Source: a virus. Taken from it: a stretch of DNA of 27,929 bases. Below the pieces are notes generated by a model. It did no database searches. It saw only the letters and a list, made by a program, of their open reading frames with translations, and had not been told where the DNA came from. Shown piece by piece: positions 14,063 to 21,737 of the stretch. The translations under genes were made by a program, and so were the position numbers. The stretch is from the IMG/VR virus record IMGVR_UViG_3300021963_000526, positions 1 to 27,929 of that record; one strand, 5' to 3'. Position 1 is the stretch's first letter; the number at the start of each line of letters is the position of its first letter.

Positions 14063-14461
14063 ATGTCATCTTTTACCGACTACACCGAAAACCTAGTTTT
14101 AACCTGGCTGTTGACAACCAGCAGCGCCACACGCCCAACGGCTTGGTACATTGGCCTCTTCACGGCTGCGCCAAGTGACACTGGCGGCGGCACTGAGGTG
14201 TCTGGCAACGCCTATGCGCGAGTGGCCACCGGCACAATCACGATCTCTGGCACAAGCCCCACAAACGCAACAAACGCAGCGGCCATCGAGTTTGCAGCTG
14301 CCAGCGGCGGCAATTGGGGATCAATTGGCTGGGCTGGCATTTTTGATGCAAGCACTGGCGGCAATCTATTAGCCTGGGCAGCGCTGACCACAGCTCGCAC
14401 CATCAACGATGGCGATGTGCTGCGAATCCCAGCTGGTGATCTTGATGTCACATTGACATGA
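14063..14461 (+). CDS. Small structural protein, tail-fibre-adaptor-like
   Basis: 132 residues: FTDYTENLVLTWLL, WYIGLFTAAPSDTGGGTEV, GNAYARVATGTI, GIFDASTGGNLLAWAALTT and DVLRIPAGDLDVTLT. The GLFTAAPSDTGGGTEVSG and GIFDAxTGGNLLAW signatures are common, from memory, in a phage structural family (Gp80-like, often called tail fibre or minor structural). The predominantly beta composition suits a baseplate or fibre attachment protein. Preceded by AAGGAC. The fibre-like gene starts two bases after the stop. Confidence 0.65.
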   Translation: MSSFTDYTENLVLTWLLTTSSATRPTAWYIGLFTAAPSDTGGGTEVSGNAYARVATGTITISGTSPTNATNAAAIEFAAASGGNWGSIGWAGIFDASTGGNLLAWAALTTARTINDGDVLRIPAGDLDVTLT

Positions 14462-14462
14462 C

Positions 14463-15224
14463 ATGGCAGCCTATGGTCTTGGCCCGTATGGTGGAGGCAA
14501 TTACTCCTACGGCGTAAGCCTTGGAGCTGCCACATTCGCAGCCACCAGCACGGCTGCAATCAATGCAAGGCGCGTCTGTATAGGCGCGTTTTCTGTTTCT
14601 GCTTCTAGCACAGAGACTGTCTCGGCCAATGTGGTCAAGACAGCATCATTCTCGGTTTCAGCATCTAGCAGCGCAACAGCTGCTGCGCAAATAGTTGCCG
14701 ATGCCTCGGCCACGATATCTAGCACCAGCAGCATGTCTGCAAGCGCTTTGCGCTATGCCATAGGCAAATCAACATTTGCGGCCACATCTAGCGCGAGCCT
14801 GGCGGCCACCAGAGTGGCCATCGGTGCATTTGCCTCGGTCGATACCAGCGCGATGTCTGTCAATGGTGTCAGGGTCCCACTCATTCAAATCCTGATTGAA
14901 GACTTTGCCACAATGACTGTGGCCACCAGCGTGATCGTGAATCAGTCTGTGCTGATTGCAGCTGAGTCTGGCATGAGTGTCAACGGCCAGAGAAGACAAA
15001 GCACTCCAATCAATTTCACTTGCCAGTCATCTATGACGATTGCTGGCAATCTAAAATGGGTGGCAGAGAGTGATACGGCAGAAACTTGGAATGCAATCTC
15101 TGATAACTCAGAGACCTGGACACCGATCACAGACACATCAGAAACATGGGCCGCAATTAGTGACAACAGTGAAAGTTGGACAGCAATTGCGGATAATAGC
15201 GAAACATGGCAAATAGCCGCATAG
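14463..15224 (+). CDS. Ser/Ala-rich repetitive structural protein
   Basis: 253 residues, MAAYGLGPYGGGNYSYGVSL at the start. The body repeats a low-complexity motif rich in Ser, Ala, Thr and Val (FAATSTAAINARRV, FSVSASSTETVSANVV, FSVSASSSATAAAQIV), likely a beta-helix or fibrous shaft. The C-terminus has five 10-residue repeats of the SETW type. Position between the adaptor and the long fibre suggests a tail fibre or appendage component. No family recognised with certainty. Confidence 0.65.
   Translation: MAAYGLGPYGGGNYSYGVSLGAATFAATSTAAINARRVCIGAFSVSASSTETVSANVVKTASFSVSASSSATAAAQIVADASATISSTSSMSASALRYAIGKSTFAATSSASLAATRVAIGAFASVDTSAMSVNGVRVPLIQILIEDFATMTVATSVIVNQSVLIAAESGMSVNGQRRQSTPINFTCQSSMTIAGNLKWVAESDTAETWNAISDNSETWTPITDTSETWAAISDNSESWTAIADNSETWQIAA
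15072..15221 (+). repeat. Five 30-bp coding repeats (SETW motif)
   Basis: Five 10-residue units end the protein: DTAETWNAIS, DNSETWTPIT, DTSETWAAIS, DNSESWTAIA, DNSETWQIAA. They sit exactly in frame, 30 nt each, and stop at the stop codon. Each carries one Trp at a fixed position. Confidence 0.9.
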
Positions 15225-15233
15225 GGGTAAAAA

Positions 15234-17708
15234 ATGGCAGATTCTACGACAACCAACCTATTACTGACTAAACCAGAAGTTGGTGCATCCACCGACACAT
15301 GGGGTGCAAAGATCAATACCGACTTGGACAGTGTTGATGCTGTCTTTGCTGCCGCAGGCACTGGCACAAGTGTTGGCCTCAATGTTGGCTCTGGTAAGAC
15401 ATTATCAGTAGCAGGAACATTGGTGGTTACTGGTGCATCTAGCACTATTGATGCGACTGCAATTGGTTCAAGCACTCCAGACTCTGGTGCTTTCACCACT
15501 CTAAGCGCATCTAGCACTTTGAGCGTTACTGGTGCAGGTTCTATTCAAGGTCTAACAGTAGGCCGTGGTGCAGGTGCTGTTGCTACCAATACTGCGGTGG
15601 GTGCTAGTGCTTTGGCGGCTAATACGACAGGGTCTGTAAATGCCGCTTTTGGTGCGTATGTACTTAGTGCAACGACATCTGGTGCGGCCAACCTTGGAGC
15701 TGGAGTTAGCGCTCTTGAGGCGAACACAACAGGTTCGTATAACACTGCCTTAGGACGTTCGGCTCTTCAATCCAACACCACAGCCTCATACAACACTGCT
15801 GTCGGTTATCAGGCGGGATATAGCAATACGACTGGCGAGAGACTGGCCGCCTTTGGTATGCGGGCTTTGCTGGGGAACACCACGGGCTTGCGTAACTCCG
15901 CTTTTGGCATGGATGCGTTAACGACCAACAGCACAGGCTCTTACAACACCGCTGTTGGAAATGACGCACTCGCCTCCAACACCACAGCATCTAGCAACAC
16001 TGCCGTAGGTTATCAAGCGGGGTACAGCAACACAGGTGCAAGCAACTCGTTTTTTGGATTTCAATCAGGCTTTTCCAACACAGGCACATTGAATACATTT
16101 ACTGGCCCGTATGCTGGTTACAGTAATACGTCTGGTAATTTCAACACCTTTGATGGCGCTTTTGCGGGATACGGAACAACCACGGGCGTTAATAACGTAG
16201 CAGTTGGTCAGGCCGCACTTCAGTCCAACACCACAGCATCAAACAACACTGCTGTAGGTTATCAGGCGGCTTATACAAACACAACGGGAGCAAACAACCT
16301 TGCCTTGGGGTACAGGGCATCATATCTAGGCACTACTGCAAGTTCAGTGGTTGCTGTTGGCGCATTCTCCCTTTACACCAACACTGCCGGTGACAATACT
16401 GCTGTTGGTGTTGAAACGTTGTACAGCAACACCACTGGTATAAATAATGTGGCTACGGGTAACGCCACCCTTTACGCCAACACCACTGGCAGTTACAACA
16501 CTGCTTTGGGTATGTTGGCTTTGCGTTTCAACACCACAGCATCTAACAACACTGCTGTAGGTTATCAGGCTGGGTATAGTGCAACTACTAGTACAGGACT
16601 TACCTTTTTTGGATACCAAGCAGGTTATGGCTCCACCACAGGCTCTCAATACAACTTGGGTATTGGTCATCAATCGTTGTATGGCGCAGTTACAGGCATT
16701 TACAACACTGCTATTGGCTCTTATCGTGCTTTATATTCCAACACATCTGGTGCTGAAAACACGGCTGTTGGTATGGAGGCACTATTAAGTAACACAACTG
16801 GCAGTAACAACACCGCAATTGGTAAAAACGCATTAAATTCCAACACCACAGCATCTAACAACACTGCTGTAGGTTATCAGGCGGGGTACAGCAATACAAC
16901 TGGTCAATTTAATACTTTTGTTGGGGTTGCGGCTGGATACACAAACACCACTTCTAATTCCAATACATACCTTGGCAGATACGCAGGAAATGTTGCAACA
17001 GGAGCGGGTAATACATTTATTGGAATGAGTTCTGGCGATGCTGTAACTACTGGTGGAAACAATACTATTCTTGGTCGCTACACAGGAAACAACGGTGGCC
17101 TAGACATTCGCACAGCAAGCAACTACATCGTGCTGTCTGATGGGGATGGGAATCCACGGGGTATCTTTGATAGCGGTGGTGACTTTATTGTTGGCGCTGT
17201 TACAGATATTAATGAAACTGTTACTGGGGGTGAAATTAAAGCAAATGGTCAACTTTCATCTAGAGTTACATCGGGTTCAAATTTAGATTTATATAAATCA
17301 ACTACAGGAACATCTGTTAATTTTGTTTACAGCACCGCAGGAACAGTAGTTGGAACAATAGCAATTAACACAACAACTGTTTCTTATAACACTTCATCTG
17401 ACTACCGCTTAAAAAACACCATTATCCCAATGACAGGTGCATTGGCTAAAGTGGCACAGCTTAAGCCAGTAACTTACAAATGGAACGCAGATGGTTCAGA
17501 TGGTCAAGGTTTTATTGCTCACGAGTTGGCTGAAGTTTGCCCTCATGCTGTAACAGGCGAAAAAGATGCAGTTAAAGAAGATGGTGTTACGCCAAAATAC
17601 CAAGGTATTGACACATCATTCTTGGTGGCTACATTAACAGCGGCTATTCAAGAACAACAAGCAATCATTGAATCACTCAAGGCACGTTTGGATGCCGCTA
17701 ACCTTTAA
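15234..17708 (+). CDS. Tail fibre with self-cleaving S74 chaperone
   Basis: 824 residues. The N-terminus ([28 protein letters not shown]) is typical of phage fibre attachment regions. Residues about 110-640 are a long run of short NT-rich repeats ([28 protein letters not shown]) resembling trimeric adhesin head or stalk repeats, suggesting a trimeric beta-structured shaft. The C-terminus holds the intramolecular chaperone: [10 protein letters not shown] has the Ser and Lys of the peptidase S74 dyad, followed by [26 protein letters not shown] and a final coiled coil. The chaperone assembles the trimer and cleaves itself off before the SDYRLK motif. Likely receptor-binding protein. Starts after AGGGG. 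Confidence 0.85.
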   Translation: MADSTTTNLLLTKPEVGASTDTWGAKINTDLDSVDAVFAAAGTGTSVGLNVGSGKTLSVAGTLVVTGASSTIDATAIGSSTPDSGAFTTLSASSTLSVTGAGSIQGLTVGRGAGAVATNTAVGASALAANTTGSVNAAFGAYVLSATTSGAANLGAGVSALEANTTGSYNTALGRSALQSNTTASYNTAVGYQAGYSNTTGERLAAFGMRALLGNTTGLRNSAFGMDALTTNSTGSYNTAVGNDALASNTTASSNTAVGYQAGYSNTGASNSFFGFQSGFSNTGTLNTFTGPYAGYSNTSGNFNTFDGAFAGYGTTTGVNNVAVGQAALQSNTTASNNTAVGYQAAYTNTTGANNLALGYRASYLGTTASSVVAVGAFSLYTNTAGDNTAVGVETLYSNTTGINNVATGNATLYANTTGSYNTALGMLALRFNTTASNNTAVGYQAGYSATTSTGLTFFGYQAGYGSTTGSQYNLGIGHQSLYGAVTGIYNTAIGSYRALYSNTSGAENTAVGMEALLSNTTGSNNTAIGKNALNSNTTASNNTAVGYQAGYSNTTGQFNTFVGVAAGYTNTTSNSNTYLGRYAGNVATGAGNTFIGMSSGDAVTTGGNNTILGRYTGNNGGLDIRTASNYIVLSDGDGNPRGIFDSGGDFIVGAVTDINETVTGGEIKANGQLSSRVTSGSNLDLYKSTTGTSVNFVYSTAGTVVGTIAINTTTVSYNTSSDYRLKNTIIPMTGALAKVAQLKPVTYKWNADGSDGQGFIAHELAEVCPHAVTGEKDAVKEDGVTPKYQGIDTSFLVATLTAAIQEQQAIIESLKARLDAANL
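15771..16900 (+). repeat. Near-identical DNA repeats in the fibre gene
   Basis: A stretch encoding [17 protein letters not shown] occurs five times, at about 15771, 15975, 16222, 16527 and 16839. The DNA is almost identical (for example AACACTGCTGTAGGTTATCA), not only the protein, at spacings of roughly 200 to 310 nt. This suggests recent duplication or gene conversion, and could allow copy-number change. Confidence 0.8.
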
Positions 17709-17717
17709 AGGAAAATC

Positions 17718-17933
17718 ATGACTATTGAAACACAAACCCCCGAACAAATTGCTCGTCACTTTAGTGCGTGTATGGATAGCGTCAACCTTTTGAACGCAGG
17801 ACAGCCAGAAGGCATGACTGCTGAAGATTGGGCAGACACTGTTGCTCGTAACAAAGAGCACCTCAAGATCATGCTGGCTAAAGACTTCTGGACAACAGAA
17901 GACTTGTCAGCAATTAGGGCGGCTTCTGTATGA
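17718..17933 (+). CDS. Small hypothetical protein, 71 aa
   Basis: MTIETQTPEQIARHFSACMD at the start, 71 residues, soluble, with a C-terminal LAKDFWTTEDLSAIRAASV. AAAGGA lies 5 nt before the ATG. It follows the fibre gene by nine bases and overlaps the next gene by ATGA. It may be a fibre-assembly or accessory protein by position; I recognise no family. Confidence 0.65.
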   Translation: MTIETQTPEQIARHFSACMDSVNLLNAGQPEGMTAEDWADTVARNKEHLKIMLAKDFWTTEDLSAIRAASV

Positions 17934-18076
17934 AACTCGAATTAGAAGTAAACGAAATCAACTTTGTCCTACAGACATTGGGAAACCTACCATCGTCTAG
18001 TGGTGTATGGCCTCTGATTGTCAAGATCAAAGAACAGGCTGACGCACAACTGCCTAAAGACGCGCCAGCGGAATAA
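17930..18076 (+). CDS. Small hypothetical protein, 48 aa
   Basis: 48 codons, MKLELEVNEINFVLQTLGN, then LPSSSGVWPLIVKIKEQAD. The ATG overlaps the preceding stop (ATGA). From memory, the VNxxLxxLGxxPxxxxxxLIxKI pattern is common to small phage proteins beside tail fibre genes, of unknown function. No membrane segment. Confidence 0.65.
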   Translation: MKLELEVNEINFVLQTLGNLPSSSGVWPLIVKIKEQADAQLPKDAPAE

Positions 18077-18078
18077 TC

Positions 18079-18276
18079 ATGGAAGCAGAAGTTGACAAAA
18101 GGTTGGCGGTGCATGAGGCCATCTGTGCCGAGCGCTACAGTGCTATTGCTTCATCGATGAAGGATGGCGACAGGCGCATGACCAAGATTGAATATCTGCT
18201 TTATGCGGTGATCTTGGCCGTTTTGCTTGGACCAGGGGTGGCTGCCGAATTCGTCAAGAAAATTTTCGGGCTATGA
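18079..18276 (+). CDS. Small membrane protein, XhlA- or holin-like
   Basis: 65 residues: a hydrophilic helical N-terminus (MEAEVDKRLAVHEAICAERY) followed by one membrane segment at about 38-56 (YLLYAVILAVLLGPGVAAEF) and a basic end. This arrangement, coil then C-terminal membrane helix, resembles haemolysin XhlA-like proteins found near lysis genes. It could be an accessory to the holin. Starts two bases after the previous stop. Overlaps a 24-codon ORF by ATGA. Confidence 0.6.
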   Translation: MEAEVDKRLAVHEAICAERYSAIASSMKDGDRRMTKIEYLLYAVILAVLLGPGVAAEFVKKIFGL

Positions 18277-18347
18277 GAGACTGGGCCGTGGCATTCATTG
18301 CTGCGGCCATTTTGGTGGCCACCACATTTGGTCAACTTATGTCATAG
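18273..18347 (+). CDS. Tiny membrane peptide, 24 aa
   Basis: 24 codons, MRDWAVAFIAAAILVATTFG with four further residues to a TAG. It begins by ATGA overlap with the upstream membrane protein. Almost all of it is one hydrophobic helix. It is short, but the overlap and the hydrophobic composition within a lysis region support translation. It may be a lysis accessory or a leader. Confidence is low because of its size. Confidence 0.4.
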   Translation: MRDWAVAFIAAAILVATTFGQLMS

Positions 18348-18360
18348 TTTTGTATTGGCC

Positions 18361-18486
18361 ATGATCTATGCTCTGGTCCTACTAACAGCCACCACAGCTG
18401 CCGACTATCGATGCACTAGGTGGACATGGCATGGTGATGTCTACAATCGAAGGGTCATCTGTCTGAAGTGGGAGAAGAGAAAATGA
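18361..18486 (+). CDS. Small secreted-looking protein, 41 aa
   Basis: From the ATG at 18361: MIYALVLLTATTAADYRC, a short hydrophobic segment ending in an Ala-rich cleavage-like site, then a basic Trp-rich part (RWTWHGDVYNRRVICLKW) with two Cys. The frame is open upstream to 18298, but that region overlaps the tiny peptide gene. Ends in an ATGA overlap. It could be a periplasmic peptide; family unknown. Confidence 0.5.
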   Translation: MIYALVLLTATTAADYRCTRWTWHGDVYNRRVICLKWEKRK

Positions 18487-18980
18487 TCGTGGATCCAATG
18501 ACGGCCCTAGCAGGCCTGCAAAGCGCCATCAGCGTGGTCAAAAAGGCCAGCAAGGTGGCCAGTGATCTGGGGTCATTGGCCCCCATGCTGGGCAAGATGT
18601 TTGACGCCAAGTCAACCGCGACCAAGGCCATGCTCCAAGCCAAGAGGGAGAAAAAAGGCTCCAACATGGGAGCAGCCCTGCAAATCGAGATGGCGCTTGA
18701 GCAAGCCAGAGCCTTTGAGGAAGAGCTGAAAATGCTCTTCATGCAGACCGGCAAGATCGATGTCTGGAACAAGATCAAGGCCCGTCAAGCTGAGATGGAC
18801 AGGGATGATGCCAAAGAGATGGCAGCGTTGAGAGCAGAGGAAAAGAAGGCCAAAGCTAAAGAAGAGGAAATGCAAGAGATAGCCATGATCATTGGCGGTG
18901 TGGCTTTTGTTTTGCTTCTTGTCTTTATTGGTATAAATGAGTTGATGAGCTTGTGTCCAAAGGGCGGGTGTGGCCGATGA
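18483..18980 (+). CDS. Conserved phage protein with C-terminal membrane helix
   Basis: 165 residues from the ATG at 18483 (SD GGAGAAGAG upstream; a GTG at 18468 would add five). The N-terminal two-thirds are helical: DPMTALAGLQSAISVVKKASKV, LAPMLGKMFDAK, GSNMGAALQIEMALEQARAF, then ELKMLFMQTGKIDVWNKIKA. A charged Lys/Glu/Ala coil follows (102-132), then a membrane segment at about 134-156. From memory, the family recurs in environmental phage lysis and tail blocks without known function. A virion or membrane adaptor is possible. Confidence 0.75.
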   Translation: MIVDPMTALAGLQSAISVVKKASKVASDLGSLAPMLGKMFDAKSTATKAMLQAKREKKGSNMGAALQIEMALEQARAFEEELKMLFMQTGKIDVWNKIKARQAEMDRDDAKEMAALRAEEKKAKAKEEEMQEIAMIIGGVAFVLLLVFIGINELMSLCPKGGCGR

Positions 18981-19132
18981 ACGAATACCAAAAGCAATTC
19001 GACATGTTTTTGAAGGTGTTCGTTTACCTACTGGTCATTTGGTGGCTGCTTGGGCTGCTGCGCTTTTTGCCCGATGATTTATCGGACCGGATCGTTAATC
19101 TACTGCTTGGAAAGGTGGGTCTTGGAAAATGA
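18977..19132 (+). CDS. Small membrane protein, 51 aa
   Basis: 51 codons, MNEYQKQFDMFLKVFVYLL, then VIWWLLGLLRFLPDDLSDR. One membrane helix at about 13-30. It overlaps both neighbours by ATGA. It sits upstream of the lysis genes and could contribute to lysis, but nothing specific is seen. Confidence 0.55.
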   Translation: MNEYQKQFDMFLKVFVYLLVIWWLLGLLRFLPDDLSDRIVNLLLGKVGLGK

Positions 19133-19293
19133 AAATCACGCCATATCAGGCCAATGCCAACATGCTCAAAGAGGCCCAGAGGGTCATTCACCAAAAGAAC
19201 TTGCAAGAGATGCAAAGGCTCAATCACCAAAAAGAGCAGCAGATTCAGCAGCAAAAATGGGCAAGACCTAATTCTGTGGATGTCTACGCATGA
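19129..19293 (+). CDS. Small Gln-rich coiled-coil protein, 54 aa
   Basis: 54 codons, MKITPYQANANMLKEAQRVI, then HQKNLQEMQRLNHQKEQQ, a strongly helical Gln/Lys-rich sequence. ATGA overlaps at both ends show it is translated with the cassette. No family recognised. Confidence 0.55.
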   Translation: MKITPYQANANMLKEAQRVIHQKNLQEMQRLNHQKEQQIQQQKWARPNSVDVYA

Positions 19294-19499
19294 AATACCT
19301 ACTCGCAATTACTTTGATAATGCTTGCTGGCTGCGAAGACAGATATCGCTACAAGTGCCAAAATCCTGATAATTTCCACGCACTAGAGTGCCAAAAGCCA
19401 AAGTGTCTATTCACTCAGCAGTGTCCAGAATACCTGGTCGCACCCATCTTGGAGAAACAAATTGCACCACCACCATCTGAAGCTAAACCTAACCCCTGA
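19290..19499 (+). CDS. Small Cys-rich lipoprotein
   Basis: 69 residues with a classical lipoprotein signal: MKYLLAITLIMLAGC, lipobox LAGC with Cys15 as the lipid attachment site. The mature part has five further Cys (KCQNP, ECQKPKC, QQCPEY) and a Pro-rich end. From memory, similar short Cys-rich lipoproteins (RYRYxCQDPxxW type) are encoded beside lysis genes in several phages. A role in host envelope or superinfection exclusion is possible. It is separate from the o-spanin at 20200. Starts with an ATGA overlap. Confidence 0.7.
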   Translation: MKYLLAITLIMLAGCEDRYRYKCQNPDNFHALECQKPKCLFTQQCPEYLVAPILEKQIAPPPSEAKPNP

Positions 19500-19992
19500 T
19501 GAGATCGAAGTCAGGGTCTGGGGTTTCGTGGTCATTTCGGTGACTTTGATTCTCTGTTTTATTGTTGTCGCATTTTTGTACAGCATCATCTTTGTGACCC
19601 AGCCAATTAAGACTATGGCGCCCATAGATCAGGCCCTGTTAAAAATGTTAAACGATGTGGTGCTTTTGATTGTTGGTGGCATTGGTGGGGTGATGAGCAA
19701 ACGGGCTGTGAGTGCCACGGCAAAGGCTCTGGGAACGCCAGCGCCTACTGCACCAGCTGCACCAGCACCAGCTACCCCCATGGCCCAGCCAATGCAATAC
19801 TACCCACAGGCAGCGCCTGGCTACAGCAACAACCATGGCTTTATAGCGCCGTCAGGCGCATTGCCAGAGTGGGTTAACCCGCCGCTTGATGAGTCTTGGA
19901 CGCCTGGTCCACCACCAACAACGCCACCAGAACATCTTGAGGATGACCATGAGCGCGAGCAGCTGGCAGCGGCCAGACGGGAGTCTCAATAA
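19462..19992 (+). CDS. Putative holin with two membrane segments
   Basis: 176 residues from a TTG at 19462, chosen because GGAGA at 19451-19455 lies 6 nt upstream and the next ATG (19616) would remove the first membrane helix. Segments at about 21-45 (GFVVISVTLILCFIVVAFLY and on) and 62-78 (LLIVGGIGG) could form a holin. The remainder is a Pro/Ala-rich cytoplasmic-looking tail (APTAPAAPAPATPMAQP) ending acidic and charged. The position directly before the spanins and endolysin supports a holin, but the long tail is atypical. Overlaps the lipoprotein gene by 38 nt. Confidence 0.6.
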   Translation: MHHHHLKLNLTPDEIEVRVWGFVVISVTLILCFIVVAFLYSIIFVTQPIKTMAPIDQALLKMLNDVVLLIVGGIGGVMSKRAVSATAKALGTPAPTAPAAPAPATPMAQPMQYYPQAAPGYSNNHGFIAPSGALPEWVNPPLDESWTPGPPPTTPPEHLEDDHEREQLAAARRESQ

Positions 19993-20492
19993 TGTTTGGC
20001 ATCCCACTGCCATGGCTACTGGTTGGTCTTTGCATAACCTTGTTTGGTACATACCGAGGTGGCTATCACTTTGGCTGGAAAGACAGGGACCAAGAGATGC
20101 AAATACAGATTGCCAAAAAGAATGAGGAATCTAGGGCCACAGAGCAAAGGCTCAGTGAGCAATTGAACGCAAATGCAACCAAGTTACAGGAGACCACCAA
20201 TGTCATCAATGAAAAGCAGTCTGCTCTTGATCGTGCCATTCGCGCTGGCAGGGTGCGCATCAGCGCCCCAAGTTGTGTACCAGCCCCCACAGCTGCCACC
20301 ACTGCCGCCCCAGATAGCAAAGAAACAGGAAGTCAACCTAACAGAGCGCCTGACCCAGCTCCTGATGCCGAGCGAGCAACCCTCCAAGCCATTGCCGAAA
20401 TAGTGGCCCAGGGGGATCGGAACACAGCGCAGCTCAATGCCTGCATTGACGCATATAACGAAGCGAGGGATTTGATCAATGGTAAACGCTGA
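19992..20492 (+). CDS. Inner-membrane spanin (Rz-like)
   Basis: 166 residues with an N-terminal signal-anchor (FGIPLPWLLVGLCITLFGTY) then a long charged coiled-coil periplasmic part (KDRDQEMQIQIAKKNEESRA, LSEQLNANATKLQETTNVIN), ending in a Pro/Ala linker and a helical domain. This is the layout of Rz-type i-spanins, which link inner and outer membranes and drive outer-membrane disruption at lysis. The o-spanin is nested inside it in the +1 frame (20200-20403), as in many Gram-negative phages. One-base overlap with the holin gene (TAATG). Its end overlaps the endolysin start by 14 nt. Confidence 0.75.
   Translation: MFGIPLPWLLVGLCITLFGTYRGGYHFGWKDRDQEMQIQIAKKNEESRATEQRLSEQLNANATKLQETTNVINEKQSALDRAIRAGRVRISAPSCVPAPTAATTAAPDSKETGSQPNRAPDPAPDAERATLQAIAEIVAQGDRNTAQLNACIDAYNEARDLINGKR
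20200..20403 (+). CDS. Outer-membrane spanin lipoprotein (Rz1-like), embedded
   Basis: 67 residues read in the +1 frame of the i-spanin gene, wholly contained in it. The start at 20200 has AGGAGA at 20188-20193, 6 nt upstream. The sequence MSSMKSSLLLIVPFALAGC is a signal peptide with lipobox LAGC (Cys19), and the mature part is Pro-rich (APQVVYQPPQLPPLPPQIAK), the hallmark of Rz1 o-spanins. It would be lipidated in the outer membrane and pair with the i-spanin C-terminus. An in-frame ATG at 20173 has no better signal. Confidence 0.85.
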   Translation: MSSMKSSLLLIVPFALAGCASAPQVVYQPPQLPPLPPQIAKKQEVNLTERLTQLLMPSEQPSKPLPK

Positions 20493-21072
20493 CCAACTAG
20501 CAAGATTGCACATTGGCCCAGAATGGGTCGATGCGCTCAACGAGACATTCCAGCGCTTTGACATTTCAACGCCACTGCGCCAGGCTGCCTTTATTGGCCA
20601 GTGTGGCCATGAGTGTGGCAATTTCAAGGTGCTGCAAGAGAATCTCAATTACAGGGCAGAGGCCTTGCAAAAGCTCTGGCCCAAGCGCTTTGACGCTGCC
20701 AAGGCCCAAGCCTGCGCCAGAAACCCGAAGGCTATTGCCACGGTCGTTTACAGCAACCGGATGGGCAACCGAGATGAGGCCTCTGGGGATGCCTGGCGTT
20801 TTATTGGCAGAGGCTGCATCCAGCTGACTGGCTCCAGCAATTATTTCCACGCAGGCAAGGCGCTGGGCGTGGACCTGATCATGCAGCCGGAGCTGGTGGC
20901 CACGCCAAAGTTTGCAGCCCTGACTGCCGGCTGGTTTTGGGACACCCACAAGCTCAACCAGTATGCTGACAACCAGGACTACCGGACCATGACCAAAAAG
21001 ATCAATGGCGGCTTTATTGGACTTGACGATAGGATTAAACACATCAACCATGCGCTGTCTGTCCTGACATAA
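20479..21072 (+). CDS. Endolysin, GH19 chitinase-like lysozyme
   Basis: 197 residues, a soluble muramidase-like enzyme expected to cut peptidoglycan. Family GH19 signs: GQCGHECGNFKVLQENLNY, with catalytic acids E45 and E54, then RFIGRGCIQLTGSSNYFHAG (108-127) and LTAGWFWDTHKLN. The rest matches phage GH19 lysozymes in size. No signal peptide or membrane segment is present, so it should need the holin to reach the cell wall. It starts inside the i-spanin end (14-nt overlap). Confidence 0.9.
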   Translation: MVNADQLARLHIGPEWVDALNETFQRFDISTPLRQAAFIGQCGHECGNFKVLQENLNYRAEALQKLWPKRFDAAKAQACARNPKAIATVVYSNRMGNRDEASGDAWRFIGRGCIQLTGSSNYFHAGKALGVDLIMQPELVATPKFAALTAGWFWDTHKLNQYADNQDYRTMTKKINGGFIGLDDRIKHINHALSVLT

Positions 21073-21078
21073 TTAGCC

Positions 21079-21735
21079 ATGGCCAATGTCAAGCAACAAT
21101 TAGAAGTCCCATCAATACCGAGTCTGGGTTACCCGCCAGAGGTGTATGAGCGCCGAAATCTAAATGAGAACAACAGCGCCTTAAACAATTTTTTCAGAAA
21201 ACTGATCTCAGTCCTTGGCGCCTTGTTTGGCCCAAGGGGTGGCAAGTTTATGAATAACCCGCATGGCGCGTTTCAAGATTCAACAGACCAAACAGCAGCC
21301 AACACCACCACGGCCTATGCTGTCACATTCAACACGACAGACTTTTCCAATGGCGTGACAATTGCCAGCAATAGCAGAATCACTGTACTTGATGCTGGAA
21401 TCTGGAACTGTCAGTTTTCCATTCAGTTTAAAAATACGACAAATGACAGCCAAGATGTGGACATCTGGTTTCGTAAGAATGGCACAAACATTGCCAATTC
21501 AAACAGCAGATTTAATTTGTCACCAAGAAAATCTTCTGGTGATCCAAGCCACTTGATTGCGGCCATGAACTTCTTTCCCAGCTTGAGTGCTAATGACTAT
21601 CTTGAGATAATGTGGCGCGTGAGCGATATTGGTGTCTCTATTGAACATTATGGAACAAGCACCAGCCCTACACGGCCAGCAGTGCCATCAGCCATTGTCA
21701 CAATGAGCTTTGTGTCCAACTTACCAACAACATAG
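21079..21735 (+). CDS. Virion surface protein, jelly-roll-like
   Basis: 218 residues, MANVKQQLEVPSIPSLGYPP then YERRNLNENNSALNNFFRKL. The C-terminal 150 residues look like a beta-sandwich (GAFQDSTDQTAANTTTAYAV, SRITVLDAGIWNCQFSIQFK, VDIWFRKNGTNIANSNSR). The DTTDQ-TAYxxTFNTTDxSNG and VDIWxxKNGTNIxxS signatures are frequent, from memory, in phage structural proteins with a C1q/TNF-like or head-fibre fold. The short N-terminal part may anchor it. A host-binding or decoration protein is likely; exact role unknown. Confidence 0.7.
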   Translation: MANVKQQLEVPSIPSLGYPPEVYERRNLNENNSALNNFFRKLISVLGALFGPRGGKFMNNPHGAFQDSTDQTAANTTTAYAVTFNTTDFSNGVTIASNSRITVLDAGIWNCQFSIQFKNTTNDSQDVDIWFRKNGTNIANSNSRFNLSPRKSSGDPSHLIAAMNFFPSLSANDYLEIMWRVSDIGVSIEHYGTSTSPTRPAVPSAIVTMSFVSNLPTT

Positions 21736-21737
21736 CC

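Noticed and set aside
14942-15517. 191-codon antisense ORF across two fibre genes
   Set aside because: Val/Ser-rich mirror of the SETW repeats and fibre N-terminus. No signals.
15721-16950. CRISPR-like array in the fibre gene
   Set aside because: Repeats are in frame, coding, unevenly spaced and separated by related coding sequence, not by unique spacers. No cas gene is present.
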